Positions 36,040 through 46,605 are shown, counted from the stretch's first letter. The stretch: 64,000 nt of DNA from Rhizomicrobium sp. (GCA_037200985.1 JBBCGJ010000001.1:1030756-1094755), one strand, 5' to 3'. Notes: generated by a model from the letters alone, not told the origin. Numbers and translations: made by a program.

Positions 36040-37248
36040 TCAGCGCGTCGCGTCCGGCACGTCGTCTCCGGTCGGGCTCTGGATGATCATGCGGTAGCAG
36101 AGCATCTCGCGCCGCGCGAAGGCCGCCGCGGCGCCCCACAGATAGAGGCGGAAGCGGCGGAAATTGTAGTCGCCGAAGCGTTTCACCACCTGCTCGCGGT
36201 TCTTGTCGAGATTCTTCGCCCATTGCATGAGCGTCAGCATGTAGCTCTTTGAATCGTTGTAGATTTCGATCGCCTGCATCTGCGTCTTGGCGAGCTTGTC
36301 GAGCAGGTCGGGCAGCACCAGGAAGGAATGGTTGCCGCCGTAAATATGGCGCACCATGAAGGAGTTCAGCTCGAACTTCTTGTTGGCCGCGCTGCCGTCC
36401 AGGAAGATGCGGCCGCCCGGCTTGATCAGGCTGGCGAATTTCTCCAGCACGCGCTGATAGTCGGGCAGGTGCTCGATCACCCCCATGATCACGATGGCGT
36501 CGTATTTCCTGTCGGTCCGGTATTCGAGCAGGTCCGAGAAGATCAGCTCCCAGTCATAGCCCAGCACCTTGGCCCGGCCGTTCAGGTAGTCGATCGATTC
36601 CCGGCTGATCGAGATGCCGGTGCATTTCACGCCGCGGGCGCTGGCATATTCGAACCACGCGCCCCAGCCCGGCCCGATCTCCAGGATGTGGTCGCCGGGC
36701 TTCAGCTTGAGCTGGCGGAAGGCGTATTCGAATTTGCGCGTCGTCGCGACGTCGAGCGTCTCCTCGTCCTTTTCGTAGACGCCCTGGGTGTAGCAGGGGG
36801 TCTTGGGGTCGAGGAAGCTCAGGAAGAAACCTGGGTCGATGTCGTAATGCGAATGGATCGCCTGCTTGTTGGTGTGCACCTGGCCGAACAAGAGCGGCTG
36901 GATGTAGCGCCAGGCCTGGGTCAGCGGATGGACGTCCTTCATAGACGCCTGGATCTCGAACGGCTTCATCATGTCGCCTTCGATCTCGAAGTCGCCGGCG
37001 AGATAGGATTCCGCGACCGTGCCCTCGTCGAGCGTCAGCGCCGCCTTGAGCGCGCGGTTGTTCTTGAGGGTGACGAGGAAATTGGGCGTGCCCTGGCCGA
37101 CCCGCCTTTTGGTGCCGTCGGGAAAGACCGCCTCGAACGTCGTGGAGAGGCCGGAATAGCGTGCCAGCAGACGGTCGAGCAGCGAAGACGATGTTTTGGC
37201 GCCGGTTTCGGACAGCAGGTCGGATTGGATGTTCACGGAATCGCTCAT
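36040..37248 (-). CDS. Cyclopropane-fatty-acyl-phospholipid synthase family protein, paralogue 1
   Basis: These SAM-dependent enzymes add a methylene bridge (or methyl group) to unsaturated phospholipid acyl chains. The 402-residue product has an N-terminal lipid-binding-like domain (to about residue 115). HSHYDIDPGFFLSFLD and TPCYTQGVY then match the active-site His and Cys regions of Cfa. The SAM site is ILEIGPGWGAWFEYASARG, and MGVIEHLPDYQRV follows. GGGAGG seven bases before the ATG at 37248 sets the start. Paralogue 2 is immediately upstream on the same strand, and the two are very similar along their length. Confidence 0.9.
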   Translation of the reverse strand: MSDSVNIQSDLLSETGAKTSSSLLDRLLARYSGLSTTFEAVFPDGTKRRVGQGTPNFLVTLKNNRALKAALTLDEGTVAESYLAGDFEIEGDMMKPFEIQASMKDVHPLTQAWRYIQPLLFGQVHTNKQAIHSHYDIDPGFFLSFLDPKTPCYTQGVYEKDEETLDVATTRKFEYAFRQLKLKPGDHILEIGPGWGAWFEYASARGVKCTGISISRESIDYLNGRAKVLGYDWELIFSDLLEYRTDRKYDAIVIMGVIEHLPDYQRVLEKFASLIKPGGRIFLDGSAANKKFELNSFMVRHIYGGNHSFLVLPDLLDKLAKTQMQAIEIYNDSKSYMLTLMQWAKNLDKNREQVVKRFGDYNFRRFRLYLWGAAAAFARREMLCYRMIIQSPTGDDVPDATR

Positions 37249-37413
37249 CGTGCCCTCCCAACGGTGGGAGGCCGACATCGGTTCCGCGCTTAGCCACGCG
37301 AGATCGACGCGGCCCCTAGACGGCGAATATTAAGCAAAAACCGCGGCGATTGTCATCCCGGCTGCGGCGCCTGGCGCAAAGCGCTTTCGAGTTGAATCAC
37401 CATGGTCTCCGCC

Positions 37414-37487
37414 GTTATTCCCGCGAAAGCGGGAATTCAGGCTTTGCCGCAAGCGACCCTGGATGCCCGCCTGAGCGGGCATGACAG
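37414..37487 (+). repeat. Family A repeat, full copy (between the two cfa genes)
   Basis: GTTATTCCCGCGAAAGCGGG with AATTCAG, then CTGGATGCCCGCCTGAGCGG with GCATGACAG: two hairpins in the same layout as at 33801 and 62105. It occupies the 268 bp gap between the cfa paralogues; the rest of that gap shows nothing recognisable. Confidence 0.85.
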
Positions 37488-37516
37488 TGAGCGGTTCTAT
37501 CCGATGGAATTTTGCC

Positions 37517-38698
37517 CTACTCCGCGTCCTCCGGCATCCACAGGATGAGCCGGTAGCAGTCCAGGCTGCGGCTCAGGAATTCGTATGCCGCGCCCCACAG
37601 ATAGAGCCGGAAGCGGCGGAAGTTGAACTCCCCGAACTTGCCCACCAGGAAGTCCTTGTGGGCGTCGAGGTTCTTCGCCCACTGGATGAAGGTGTAGCAA
37701 TAGCTCATGCGGTCGTTGAACACTTCCTCGACCTGGAACGGCGTCTTGGCCACCTTGTTGAGCAGGTCGTCCAGCACCAGGAAGGAATGGTTGCCCGGAT
37801 AGATGTACTTCACCATGAAGGACGACAGCTCGTACTTCTTGATGCAGGCGCTGCCGTCCAGGAAGACCCGCCCGCCCGGCTTGATCAGCGACCGGAATTT
37901 CTTCACCACGCGCAGGTAATCGGGCAGATGCTCGATCACGCCCATGATGACGATGGCGTCGTATTTGACGCCGGGATTGTAGTCGAACAGGTCCGACTCG
38001 ATCAGCTCCCAGTCATGCCCCAGCGTCTTGCCCTTCTCGGTCAGGAAGCGGATCGACTCCTTGGAGATCGAGATGCCGGTGCATTTCACGCCGCGCGCGG
38101 ATGCATATTCGAACCACGCGCCCCAGCCCGGCCCGACCTCCAGGATATGGTCGCCGGGCTTCAGCTTCAGCTTCTGGAAGCAATAGTCGAACTTGCGCAG
38201 CGTCGCGACGTCGAGGCCCTCGTCGGGGCTCTCATAGACGCCCTGGGTGTAGCAGGGCGTCACCGGATCGAGGAAGGCGAGGAAGAACGACGAATCGATG
38301 TCGTAGTGATGCGAGATCGCCTGCTTGTTGGTGTGCACCTGGCCGAAGAACAGGGGCTGGATGTAGCGCCACGCCTCGGTCACGAGGTGGAAATCCTTCA
38401 TCGAGCCGCGCAGCTCGAACGGCTTCATCATGTCGCCCTCGAGGTCGAGGTCGGCGGCCAGATAGGCCTCCGCGATCTTGCCCTCGTCCAGGCTGCTGAC
38501 GGCCTTCAGGCCCCGGTCGTTCCGGATGGTCATGGTGAAGGTGGGCGCGCCCTGGCCGAAGCGCTGATGCGTCCCGTCCGGCATGATCACCTCGAACGGC
38601 GTCGAAATATTCGCGTACTGCGCCGCGAAGCGGCCCAGGAGCGAAGTTTTCGCGGGCGGCGCCTCTGCGGCGGCGGGCAAGTTCAGCGTCTCCGTCAT
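37517..38698 (-). CDS. Cyclopropane-fatty-acyl-phospholipid synthase family protein, paralogue 2
   Basis: The 393-residue product mirrors paralogue 1. Shared landmarks are FGQVHTNKQAISHHYDIDSS, TPCYTQGVYESPDEGLDVAT, the SAM motif ILEVGPGWGAWFEYASARG, and MGVIEHLPDYLRV. It ends LDCYRLILWMPEDAE, while paralogue 1 ends in a different tail. The pair looks like a local duplication that has diverged, perhaps with different acyl positions or products. A 178 bp gap separates it from the divergent isovaleryl-CoA dehydrogenase gene. Confidence 0.9.
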   Translation of the reverse strand: MTETLNLPAAAEAPPAKTSLLGRFAAQYANISTPFEVIMPDGTHQRFGQGAPTFTMTIRNDRGLKAVSSLDEGKIAEAYLAADLDLEGDMMKPFELRGSMKDFHLVTEAWRYIQPLFFGQVHTNKQAISHHYDIDSSFFLAFLDPVTPCYTQGVYESPDEGLDVATLRKFDYCFQKLKLKPGDHILEVGPGWGAWFEYASARGVKCTGISISKESIRFLTEKGKTLGHDWELIESDLFDYNPGVKYDAIVIMGVIEHLPDYLRVVKKFRSLIKPGGRVFLDGSACIKKYELSSFMVKYIYPGNHSFLVLDDLLNKVAKTPFQVEEVFNDRMSYCYTFIQWAKNLDAHKDFLVGKFGEFNFRRFRLYLWGAAYEFLSRSLDCYRLILWMPEDAE

Positions 38699-38876
38699 CC
38701 AATCCCCCGGATACTCATTTTGGGCAGCCCCAAACCGTTGGGGCGCGAATTCCCGCCAGATTAGGGGCTGGCAAAGGATTTGTCATGATCCGTCAGCGGT
38801 CTGCCCGGTCCCCGGCGTCGCGGTCGCGGGGGATCGCGGCTAGGATCGCGCCCCGTCTTCCCGGAGCCTTTCCTTC

Positions 38877-40049
38877 ATGGCCAACGATTACCGCTCGCTC
38901 GACCACGACCTGGGCGACACCGCCAACATGATCCGCGACACCGTCCGCCCCTTCGCGGACGACCGGATCGCGCCCATCGCCGACGAGATCGACCGCACCA
39001 ACACCTTCCCGCGCCATCTGTGGCCCGAGATGGGCGCCCTCGGCCTGCACGGCATCACGGTGGAGGAGGAGTTCGGCGGCCTCGGCCTCGGCTATCTCGA
39101 GCACGTCATCGCGATGGAGGAGGTCAGCCGCGGCTCCGCCTCGGTCGGCCTGTCCTATGGCGCGCACTCCAATCTCTGCGTCAACCAGATCCGCCGCAAC
39201 GGCACGCGCGAACAGAAGCGCCGCTACCTGCCCAAGCTCATTTCCGGCGAGCATGTCGGCGCCCTCGCCATGAGCGAGCCGGGCGCCGGTTCCGACGTGG
39301 TGTCTATGAAGCTGCGCGCCGACAGGAAGGGCGATCGCTTCGTCCTCAACGGCACCAAGATGTGGATCACCAACGGCCCGCACGCCGATACGCTGGTCGT
39401 CTACGCCAAGTCCGATCCCGCCGCCGGTCCGCGCGGCATCACCGCCTTCCTGGTCGAGAAGACCTTCGAGGGCTTCAAGGCGGCGCAGAAGCTCGACAAG
39501 CTCGGCATGCGCGGCAGCGACACCGCCGAACTCGTCTTCGAGGATTGCGAGGTGCCGGAAGAGAACATCCTGGGCGGCCTCGGCAAGGGCGTGAACGTCC
39601 TGATGAGCGGGCTGGACTACGAGCGCGCCGTGCTCGCCGCCGGCTCGCTCGGCATCATGCAGGCCTGCATGGACGCGGTGGTGCCTTACGTCCACGACCG
39701 CAAGCAGTTCGGCGAGTCGATCGGCGCGTTCCAGATCATGCAGGCCAAGCTGGCCGACATGTATGTCGCGCTCAGCGCCACCCGCTCCTATGTCTACGCC
39801 GTGGCGCGGGCCTGCGACCGCGGCCAGACCACGCGCAAGGACGCCGCCGGCGCGATCCTCTACGCGGCGGAGAAGGGTACCTGGATGGCCTTGCAGGCGA
39901 TCCAGTGCCTGGGCGGCAACGGTTACATCAACGACTATCCGACGGGGCGCCTCTTGCGCGACGCCAAGCTCTACGAGATCGGCGCCGGCACATCCGAGAT
40001 CCGCCGCTGGCTCATCGGGCGGGAATTGTTCGAGGAGAGCGGGAACTGA
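38877..40049 (+). CDS. ivd: Isovaleryl-CoA dehydrogenase
   Basis: It oxidises isovaleryl-CoA to 3-methylcrotonyl-CoA in leucine degradation, passing electrons to ETF via FAD. The 390-residue product has [19 protein letters not shown] and [19 protein letters not shown] (FAD/substrate sites), and [12 protein letters not shown] with Glu249. That is the position of the catalytic base unique to isovaleryl-CoA dehydrogenases. The usual acyl-CoA dehydrogenase Glu is replaced in [12 protein letters not shown], as expected. Methylcrotonyl-CoA carboxylase genes downstream confirm the pathway. A family B repeat follows. Confidence 0.95.
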   Translation: MANDYRSLDHDLGDTANMIRDTVRPFADDRIAPIADEIDRTNTFPRHLWPEMGALGLHGITVEEEFGGLGLGYLEHVIAMEEVSRGSASVGLSYGAHSNLCVNQIRRNGTREQKRRYLPKLISGEHVGALAMSEPGAGSDVVSMKLRADRKGDRFVLNGTKMWITNGPHADTLVVYAKSDPAAGPRGITAFLVEKTFEGFKAAQKLDKLGMRGSDTAELVFEDCEVPEENILGGLGKGVNVLMSGLDYERAVLAAGSLGIMQACMDAVVPYVHDRKQFGESIGAFQIMQAKLADMYVALSATRSYVYAVARACDRGQTTRKDAAGAILYAAEKGTWMALQAIQCLGGNGYINDYPTGRLLRDAKLYEIGAGTSEIRRWLIGRELFEESGN

Positions 40050-40058
40050 GCGCTCCAT

Positions 40059-40157
40059 TGTCATCCGCCGCGAATGCGGCGGACCCAGGTGACGCCGCTT
40101 CGCCGTCGAAATTTTGAGCGCACCAACTGGGTGGTCCGCATTCGCGGACCATGACAG
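40059..40157 (+). repeat. Family B repeat (after ivd)
   Basis: It opens TGTCATCCGCCGCGAATGCG, identical to the copy at 28362, and closes CATTCGCGGACCATGACAG. Inner arms are ACCCAGGTGACGCC and CCAACTGGGTGG. It lies between convergent genes, as do the other two family B copies. Confidence 0.85.
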
Positions 40158-40164
40158 TCGCTGT

Positions 40165-40950
40165 CTACAGCAGCCCCGCATTGATCCTGAGCACGTCGAC
40201 CTTGCTGATATAGCCGACCGGCTTCAGGTGCTTGTGCAGGATCAGCCCCTGCAGCTTCTCATTGGCCCACAGCTTGGCCTGGGCCTGGAAGGCGTTGTCG
40301 GTCTCGGCGATGGTGTCGTCGCGCGTCGCCCCGCCGAGCTCGCGCAGCACCGCGCAGTCGGCCGGCGCCTGCAGCACCTTGACGAGATATTTGTCGATCG
40401 CGTCCATCGCCTTCTCGCCGGTGAAATCCTTCACCGCCCGCTTGCCAGGGATATAGCCGATGAACGCGTCCTTCTCGTTCGACAGAAGGACGTGCTCGAC
40501 ATTGTAGGGCTTCAGCATCATGAAGAGCTGGTGCAGCGTCATCCACAGGAACGGCTTCTTGGCCGAGCCCTTGATCGAGACCACGATGGATTTGCGCATC
40601 TGCTCGGGCGGCGTCTTGAACGTGTCGCCGAAGCGCACGAAGATCTCGCCGATGGATTGTTCGGGACGCGCCGTGACCTGAAGCGTGTCCGCGCCGCGGA
40701 ACGCGAAGACGTATTCCTTCGCCGGGTCCTCGTTCAGCACGATGCCCTGGCGCGCGTTGCGGAAGGCCGGCCGGTCCATCGCGACCAGCGCGAACACCGC
40801 GACGGCGCCCGCGAAGACGAAAGCCGCGCCCACCGCCACGACCACGTCCGGCCGCACGGGGATGCCGGCAGAGAGCGCGCCGAAATAGGCCCCGGCCAGC
40901 AACAGGCCCGCGCCGACGCCGATCAGGGCTGCAAGCAGCCTTTTCCACAT
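40165..40950 (-). CDS. Hypothetical membrane-anchored protein
   Basis: The 261-residue product has two N-terminal membrane helices (about residues 5-25 and 36-58) and a soluble domain of about 200 residues. Recognisable patches in that domain are RKSIVVSIKGSAKKPFLWMT, HVLLSNEKDAFIGYIPGKRA and the C-terminal LKPVGYISKVDVLRINAGLL. The last patch has a CBS-domain feel (a promise/command-type strand), but I would not assign the family. It converges with ivd across a family B repeat and is divergent from the thiolase gene (122 bp). Confidence 0.75.
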   Translation of the reverse strand: MWKRLLAALIGVGAGLLLAGAYFGALSAGIPVRPDVVVAVGAAFVFAGAVAVFALVAMDRPAFRNARQGIVLNEDPAKEYVFAFRGADTLQVTARPEQSIGEIFVRFGDTFKTPPEQMRKSIVVSIKGSAKKPFLWMTLHQLFMMLKPYNVEHVLLSNEKDAFIGYIPGKRAVKDFTGEKAMDAIDKYLVKVLQAPADCAVLRELGGATRDDTIAETDNAFQAQAKLWANEKLQGLILHKHLKPVGYISKVDVLRINAGLL

Positions 40951-41072
40951 GCCCCCATTCCCCTTGAGCCCGCTGGTGCGGACTTCCGGTTTGATGATAA
41001 CTCAGGGCCCGGCGCCGGTCATGGCTTTTGTGCCAATGCGAGACAGGTGCGCAACCTAGGGATTTCAAGGAC

Positions 41073-42254
41073 ATGGCCAGTACAGACGTCGTCATCCTCG
41101 CGGGCGCCCGCACGCCCATGGGCAGTTTCCAGGGCGAGCTTTCCGGCCGCACCGCCCCCGAGCTCGGCGCCGCCGCCATCGGCGAAGCGGTGAAGCGCGC
41201 CGGCGTTGCCGCCGCCGACATCGACGAGACGGTGATGGGCTGCGTCCTGCCGGCCGGCCTCGGCCAGGCCCCGGCGCGCCAGGCGGCGGTCTATGCCGGC
41301 GTGCCGTTCGACGTGCCCGCCACCACGGTCAACAAGATGTGCGGTTCGGGGATGAAGGCGGTGATGATCGCCGCCGACCAGATCGCGGCCGGGCGTTCCG
41401 TGCTCGCCATCGCCGGCGGCATGGAGAGCATGTCGAACGCGCCTTATCTGCTGCCCAAGGCGCGCGCCGGCCTCAGGCTCGGCCATGGCGAGGTCAAGGA
41501 TTCGATGTTCCTCGACGGGCTCGAGGATGCCTATGAGCACCGCCTGATGGGAAGCTTCGCCGAGGACGCTGCGCGCCATTATCAGTTCACCCGCGCCGAG
41601 CAGGACGCCTACGCCACCGAATCGCTACTGCGCGCCAAGCGCGCGCAGGACTCGGGCGCCTTTGCGGCGGAGATCGTCGCGGTGAAGGTGCCCGTGAAGG
41701 GCGGCGAGACGAATGTCGCGCTGGACGAGCAGCCCAAGACCGCCAAGCCCGAGAAGATCCCGACCTTGAGGCCGGCTTTCGCCAAGGACGGCACGGTGAC
41801 GGCGGCGAATTCCTCTTCGATCAGCGACGGCGCCGCGGCGCTGATCCTGTCGAGCGCCGAGGAAGCCGAGCGGCGCGGCCTGAGGCCCATCGCGCGTATC
41901 GTGGCGCAGGCCAGCAATGCGCACGAGCCCAAATGGTTCACCACCGCGCCCGTCGGCGCGATCCAGAAGGTGCTCAAGGCCGCCGGCTGGAGCAAGGACG
42001 ATGTCGACCTGTTCGAGATCAATGAGGCCTTCGCGGTCGTCGCGATGATCGCGATGCGCGACCTCGGCCTCGACCATGCGAAGGTCAATGTGAACGGCGG
42101 CGCCTGCGCGCTGGGCCATCCCATCGGCGCCAGCGGCGCGCGAATCATCGTGACGCTGCTGAACGCGCTCGAAGCGCGCGGCAAGACGCGCGGCGTGGCC
42201 GCGCTGTGCATCGGCGGCGGCGAAGCGACGGCGGTGGCGGTGGAGCGGCTTTAA
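41073..42254 (+). CDS. Acetyl-CoA C-acetyltransferase (thiolase)
   Basis: It cleaves acetoacetyl-CoA (or related 3-ketoacyl-CoA) with CoA, or condenses two acetyl-CoA. The 393-residue product has catalytic Cys90 ([13 protein letters not shown]), His349 ([13 protein letters not shown]) and Cys379 ([10 protein letters not shown]). Size and motifs fit biosynthetic/degradative thiolase II. In context it may finish leucine breakdown (acetoacetate to acetyl-CoA) or feed polyhydroxybutyrate synthesis; a phasin gene lies 15 kb away. The ATG at 41073 follows AAGGAC. The longer reading from 41028 adds no homology. Confidence 0.94.
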   Translation: MASTDVVILAGARTPMGSFQGELSGRTAPELGAAAIGEAVKRAGVAAADIDETVMGCVLPAGLGQAPARQAAVYAGVPFDVPATTVNKMCGSGMKAVMIAADQIAAGRSVLAIAGGMESMSNAPYLLPKARAGLRLGHGEVKDSMFLDGLEDAYEHRLMGSFAEDAARHYQFTRAEQDAYATESLLRAKRAQDSGAFAAEIVAVKVPVKGGETNVALDEQPKTAKPEKIPTLRPAFAKDGTVTAANSSSISDGAAALILSSAEEAERRGLRPIARIVAQASNAHEPKWFTTAPVGAIQKVLKAAGWSKDDVDLFEINEAFAVVAMIAMRDLGLDHAKVNVNGGACALGHPIGASGARIIVTLLNALEARGKTRGVAALCIGGGEATAVAVERL

Positions 42255-42278
42255 CCGCCGGACAAAAGCGAGGGGCGC

Positions 42279-42661
42279 GTGCTTACGGAGATCAATCTCG
42301 CGCTGACCGCGCTGGTGTTCGTCGCATTCGGCCTGTGGGGATTGCTCGCGCCGCGCAACATGGTCGGCAGCCTCGGCATCGCCTTCACCGCGCCTTCGGG
42401 CGTGACCGCGATCCGCGCTACGTATGGCGGCTTCCTGATCGGCTCAGGCCTCCTGTTCGGGCTCGCCGCCTGGGATCCGCGGATGCACGGTTTCGGGCTG
42501 GCCGCGCTCGGCATCGTCGTCGGCGCCATCCTGGCGTCGCGCCTGTTCGGGATGGTCGTGGATGGCGGGCGGGCGGCGATTCAGCTTACCTATGCCGGAA
42601 TCGAGATCGCTTCGCTGATCTTCACCGGGCTCTGCCTGCACGTCGATTTTGGATGGATCGG

Positions 42662-42665
<4 letters not shown>
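42279..42665 (+). CDS. Small DUF4345-like membrane protein, GTG start
   Basis: The 128-residue product has four hydrophobic helices (about residues 5-25, 45-65, 70-92 and 105-122). It begins [20 protein letters not shown]. The pattern (a short four-helix protein with [20 protein letters not shown] in the second helix) resembles the DUF4345 group; I am not certain of that family. AGGGG precedes the GTG. It sits between the thiolase and MCC beta genes and overlaps the latter by 4 bp, so it belongs to the leucine operon at least in transcription. Confidence 0.75.
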
Positions 42666-44254
<1,589 letters not shown>

Positions 44255-44256
44255 TG

Positions 44257-44547
44257 ATGTTCAACGCACCGAAGATCGTCCTCAAATGGTCGTCGGGCGA
44301 TGAAGATCGTTTAGGCCCATTCGTTGAGCAGTGCCTGCGTGAAGGCGTCAAGTTCGTCGGCGTCGTTGGACCCGGCTGCGCCCGTATCGAAGACCTCATC
44401 GATGAGCACGTCGTCGGCGACGGAAGTGACGACAAGCGATTCATTCTCACCTCGTCGCATCCCGACGAAACTCTTGAAGAGGCAATTGCCTTCGCTAAAA
44501 TGCTCACCCAAGAATATGAAGGCGACGTCGAAGTCGTCGAACTGTGA
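44257..44547 (+). CDS. Small acidic hypothetical protein
   Basis: The 96-residue product is acidic and starts MFNAPKIVLKWSSGDEDRLG. It alternates strands and helices as in a small alpha/beta fold (FVEQCLREGVKFVGVVGPG, RFILTSSHPDETLEEAIAFA, then EYEGDVEVVEL). I cannot name the family with confidence. The start is two bases after the MCC beta stop, so it is co-transcribed. It ends four bases before the stop of the convergent PIN toxin gene. Confidence 0.72.
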   Translation: MFNAPKIVLKWSSGDEDRLGPFVEQCLREGVKFVGVVGPGCARIEDLIDEHVVGDGSDDKRFILTSSHPDETLEEAIAFAKMLTQEYEGDVEVVEL

Positions 44548-44551
44548 CGGA

Positions 44552-44953
44552 TCATGGCCAAAACGGATTTTGGATCGTCAACCCGCCGACTTTTTGTCCG
44601 TGCTGCATGTCCTCGCTGAAGAACGTCGTGCAGTTCGCCTTTTGCGCCGCCGCGAGCAGCATCGAGTCGTAGATCGAGAAATTGTAGCGTTCCGCGATAT
44701 CGAGGCCGAGTTCGTGCGTCGCGGTGTCCGCCACGACGACCGCACAGACACTCCGTATGGCCGTCAGGGATTTGCGCACATCGGACATTGGCCGGCCGAG
44801 CTTGCGCAACGCCACGGAGGCGAATTCGTCGAGCACCTGGACGCTGACAGTGCCGCCGCCCAACAGGAGCGCAGCCGCGCGCGCCGCCTTGGCCTGCTGG
44901 TTCGAGGCGCCATAGAGCAGGATATTGGAATCGAAAAAGTCAGCGACGCTCAT
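44552..44953 (-). CDS. vapC: PIN-domain toxin (VapC-type ribonuclease)
   Basis: VapC toxins are magnesium-dependent RNases neutralised by a cognate antitoxin. The 133-residue product has the PIN acidic set: Asp8 (FFDSNILLY), Glu43 (VLDEFASVAL), Asp96 (IYDSMLLAAA) and Asp115 (FFSEDMQHG). Length is normal. The start MSVADFFDSN overlaps the antitoxin end by 14 bp, typical of TA operons. It is unlike the surrounding metabolic genes and may be acquired. Confidence 0.92.
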   Translation of the reverse strand: MSVADFFDSNILLYGASNQQAKAARAAALLLGGGTVSVQVLDEFASVALRKLGRPMSDVRKSLTAIRSVCAVVVADTATHELGLDIAERYNFSIYDSMLLAAAQKANCTTFFSEDMQHGQKVGGLTIQNPFWP

Positions 44954-45209
44954 TGGGATCGTCGAGGCGCCAGCCGCGCTCATGGGCTTCCTCGCGGCTG
45001 AACTTGTAATCTGCGGGAATTTCCCATTGCATCGAACGCAGCACTTTCAGCGCCGCCTCGCGCTTGCGTTGTCCTTCGCGCTCCACCACCAACGCCTTCT
45101 TGCCGCCGGCCGAGATTTCGACACGGTCGCCTTCTTTGAGGCCGAGCTTTTCCACCAGCGCCTTCGGCAGGCGCACCGCCAGGCTGTTTCCCCATTTGGC
45201 GATTTGCAC
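44940..45209 (-). CDS. vapB: AbrB/MazE-type antitoxin
   Basis: The 89-residue product has an N-terminal SpoVT/AbrB DNA-binding fold, MQIAKWGNSLAVRLPKALVE and LGLKEGDRVEI. A charged C-terminal segment (YKFSREEAHERGWRLDD) would wrap the toxin. The start is GTG at 45209 with GAGG upstream. A perfect inverted repeat at 45220-45247 just upstream is the likely operator for autoregulation. Confidence 0.9.
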   Translation of the reverse strand: MQIAKWGNSLAVRLPKALVEKLGLKEGDRVEISAGGKKALVVEREGQRKREAALKVLRSMQWEIPADYKFSREEAHERGWRLDDPNERR

Positions 45210-45219
45210 GGCAACCTCG

Positions 45220-45247
45220 ATGATATACAGTGGACAATGTATATCAT
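45220..45247 (-). promoter_or_regulatory. Perfect palindromic operator of the TA operon
   Basis: ATGATATACA (45220-45229), eight-base spacer GTGGACAA, TGTATATCAT (45238-45247): a perfect 10 bp inverted repeat 11 bp before the antitoxin start. On the minus strand a TATACA box lies in one arm with a TTGAAA 15 bp further upstream. The AbrB-fold antitoxin is the natural ligand. The element also sits 32 bp before the divergent flavin reductase gene. Confidence 0.85.
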
Positions 45248-45279
45248 TGCGCGCCGAATTTCAACATTTGGTTGACCCC

Positions 45280-45843
45280 ATGACCGCCACCGCCAAACGC
45301 GCTTTCCCCGCCGCTCGGGCGCGCCGCTACCTGGAGCCCGGGCCGATCATCCTGATCAGCTCGGCGCACGAAGGCGAAACCGACATCATGACCTGCGGCT
45401 GGCACATGATGCTCGGCTACGACCGCATCGGCTGCTACATCTGGAACGCGAACCACAGCCACCGCCTGATCCGCGACAGCGGCGAATGCGCGATCAACAT
45501 TCCGGCGGTCGATATCGCGCCCACCGTCGTGCGCATCGGCAATTGCTCGGGCCGCGACACCGACAAATTCGCCGCCTTCGCCCTCGCCAAGGAGAAGGGC
45601 CGCAAAGTCTCCGCGCCGCTCATCGCCGCCTGTCCCGTCAACCTCGAATGCCGTCTCGCCGACGACCGCCTGATCGACGACTACGAGCTGTTCGTCTTCG
45701 ACGTCGTGGCTGCCCGCGCCGCCGCGACGCCCCGCTGGCCGAAGACCATCCACTATCGCGGCGACGGCGCGTTCATGGTAGCAGGCGCCGAGACGCGCAA
45801 ATGGCGCAAGCTCTTCCGCCCCGCCATGCTGGAGGATCCATGA
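45280..45843 (+). CDS. Flavin reductase-like FMN-binding protein
   Basis: The 187-residue product has the split-barrel flavin reductase-like pattern: RRYLEPGPIILISSAHEGETDIM, MLGYDRIGCYIWNANHSHRL, ECAINIPAVDIAPTVVRIGN, and KVSAPLIAACPVNLECRLAD (each spread over the first 150 residues). Family members bind FMN and reduce flavins or serve redox roles; the actual partner is unknown. It is divergent from the TA operon and overlaps the next gene by 4 bp. No ribosome-binding site is evident. Confidence 0.85.
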   Translation: MTATAKRAFPAARARRYLEPGPIILISSAHEGETDIMTCGWHMMLGYDRIGCYIWNANHSHRLIRDSGECAINIPAVDIAPTVVRIGNCSGRDTDKFAAFALAKEKGRKVSAPLIAACPVNLECRLADDRLIDDYELFVFDVVAARAAATPRWPKTIHYRGDGAFMVAGAETRKWRKLFRPAMLEDP

Positions 45844-46136
45844 TCGTCGTCGCCGGCCATGTCGTCGCCTCCGAAGCCAACCGCGCCGAGATGCTGCGCA
45901 TCGCCCTCGAGCACGTCCACCGCTCCCGCACCGAGCCCGGCTGCATCGAGCACGGCGTCTATGTCGATGCCGAGAATCCGCTGAAGCTGCATTTCTTCGA
46001 GCGCTGGGCGGACGCGGCGGCGATCCGCGCCCATTTCGCCGTGCCGGAATCGCGCGCCTTCGCCAAGCGCCTGCGCAGCCTCGCCGCCGACCCCGGCACA
46101 ATGCACGTCTTCGAAGCCGCGCCCGCGAAGCTCTGA
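45840..46136 (+). CDS. Antibiotic-biosynthesis-monooxygenase (ABM) domain protein
   Basis: The 98-residue product is a single ABM ferredoxin-like domain: MIVVAGHVVASEANRAEMLR, SRTEPGCIEHGVYVDAENP, and KLHFFERWADAAAIRAHFAV. Members are small cofactor-free oxygenases, heme or quinone modifiers, or of unknown role. The start overlaps the flavin reductase-like stop (ATGA), suggesting the pair work together, for example on a quinone or aromatic substrate; that is inference. Confidence 0.85.
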   Translation: MIVVAGHVVASEANRAEMLRIALEHVHRSRTEPGCIEHGVYVDAENPLKLHFFERWADAAAIRAHFAVPESRAFAKRLRSLAADPGTMHVFEAAPAKL

Positions 46137-46235
46137 GAGCCCGCAACCCTGCGGCGAGCGCGACTTGGCCTGCGAAACTTCCCCCAAAGTTCCGCGTTGT
46201 CCGCTAGAATACGGTAAACGGATGAGGGGACAGCC

Positions 46236-46580
46236 ATGGATCAGATCACGCATTTCCTCAATGTTATCCTGAACTTCCTTCGTGAAGGCTACGACTCGGT
46301 GAACGCGGTCGAGGGCCTCGTCATCGCCCTCGTCGCCGCCATCGTCGCGCCGGCCTGGGACCGCATCTGGGCCGTGGCGCTCGGCGCCACGCTGGTCAAC
46401 CTGATCGCCGACGTCCTCATCCCCGTCGTCGCCCGGCACGCCGCCTTCCGCCTGCCGCCGCTGATGGAGTTCGACTTCTGGCGCACCGCGGTCGCGCTCT
46501 ATGTCGGCTATCTGATCGTCATCGCGGTCCTGATGTTCATCAAGCGGATGTTCCTCTCGCCGCCGGCGCACGCGCACTGA
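46236..46580 (+). CDS. Hypothetical membrane protein
   Basis: The 114-residue product begins MDQITHFLNVILNFLREGYD and has two or three membrane helices (about residues 25-42, 45-66 and 86-107). It has a short, His-containing C-terminus (SPPAHAH). GAGGGGACAGCC before the ATG is a good ribosome-binding site. No family is recognised. It stands alone between the ABM and MCC alpha genes. Confidence 0.7.
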   Translation: MDQITHFLNVILNFLREGYDSVNAVEGLVIALVAAIVAPAWDRIWAVALGATLVNLIADVLIPVVARHAAFRLPPLMEFDFWRTAVALYVGYLIVIAVLMFIKRMFLSPPAHAH

Positions 46581-46596
46581 AAGGGACGGCGGTACT

Positions 46597-46605
46597 TATC
46601 CACAG
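46597..46605 (+). promoter_or_regulatory. Perfect consensus DnaA box
   Basis: TTATCCACA exactly matches the DnaA-box consensus, 63 bp before the mccA start. It is isolated, with no cluster of boxes or AT-rich unwinding region, so it is not an origin. It could be a titration or regulatory site, or chance. Confidence 0.35.
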
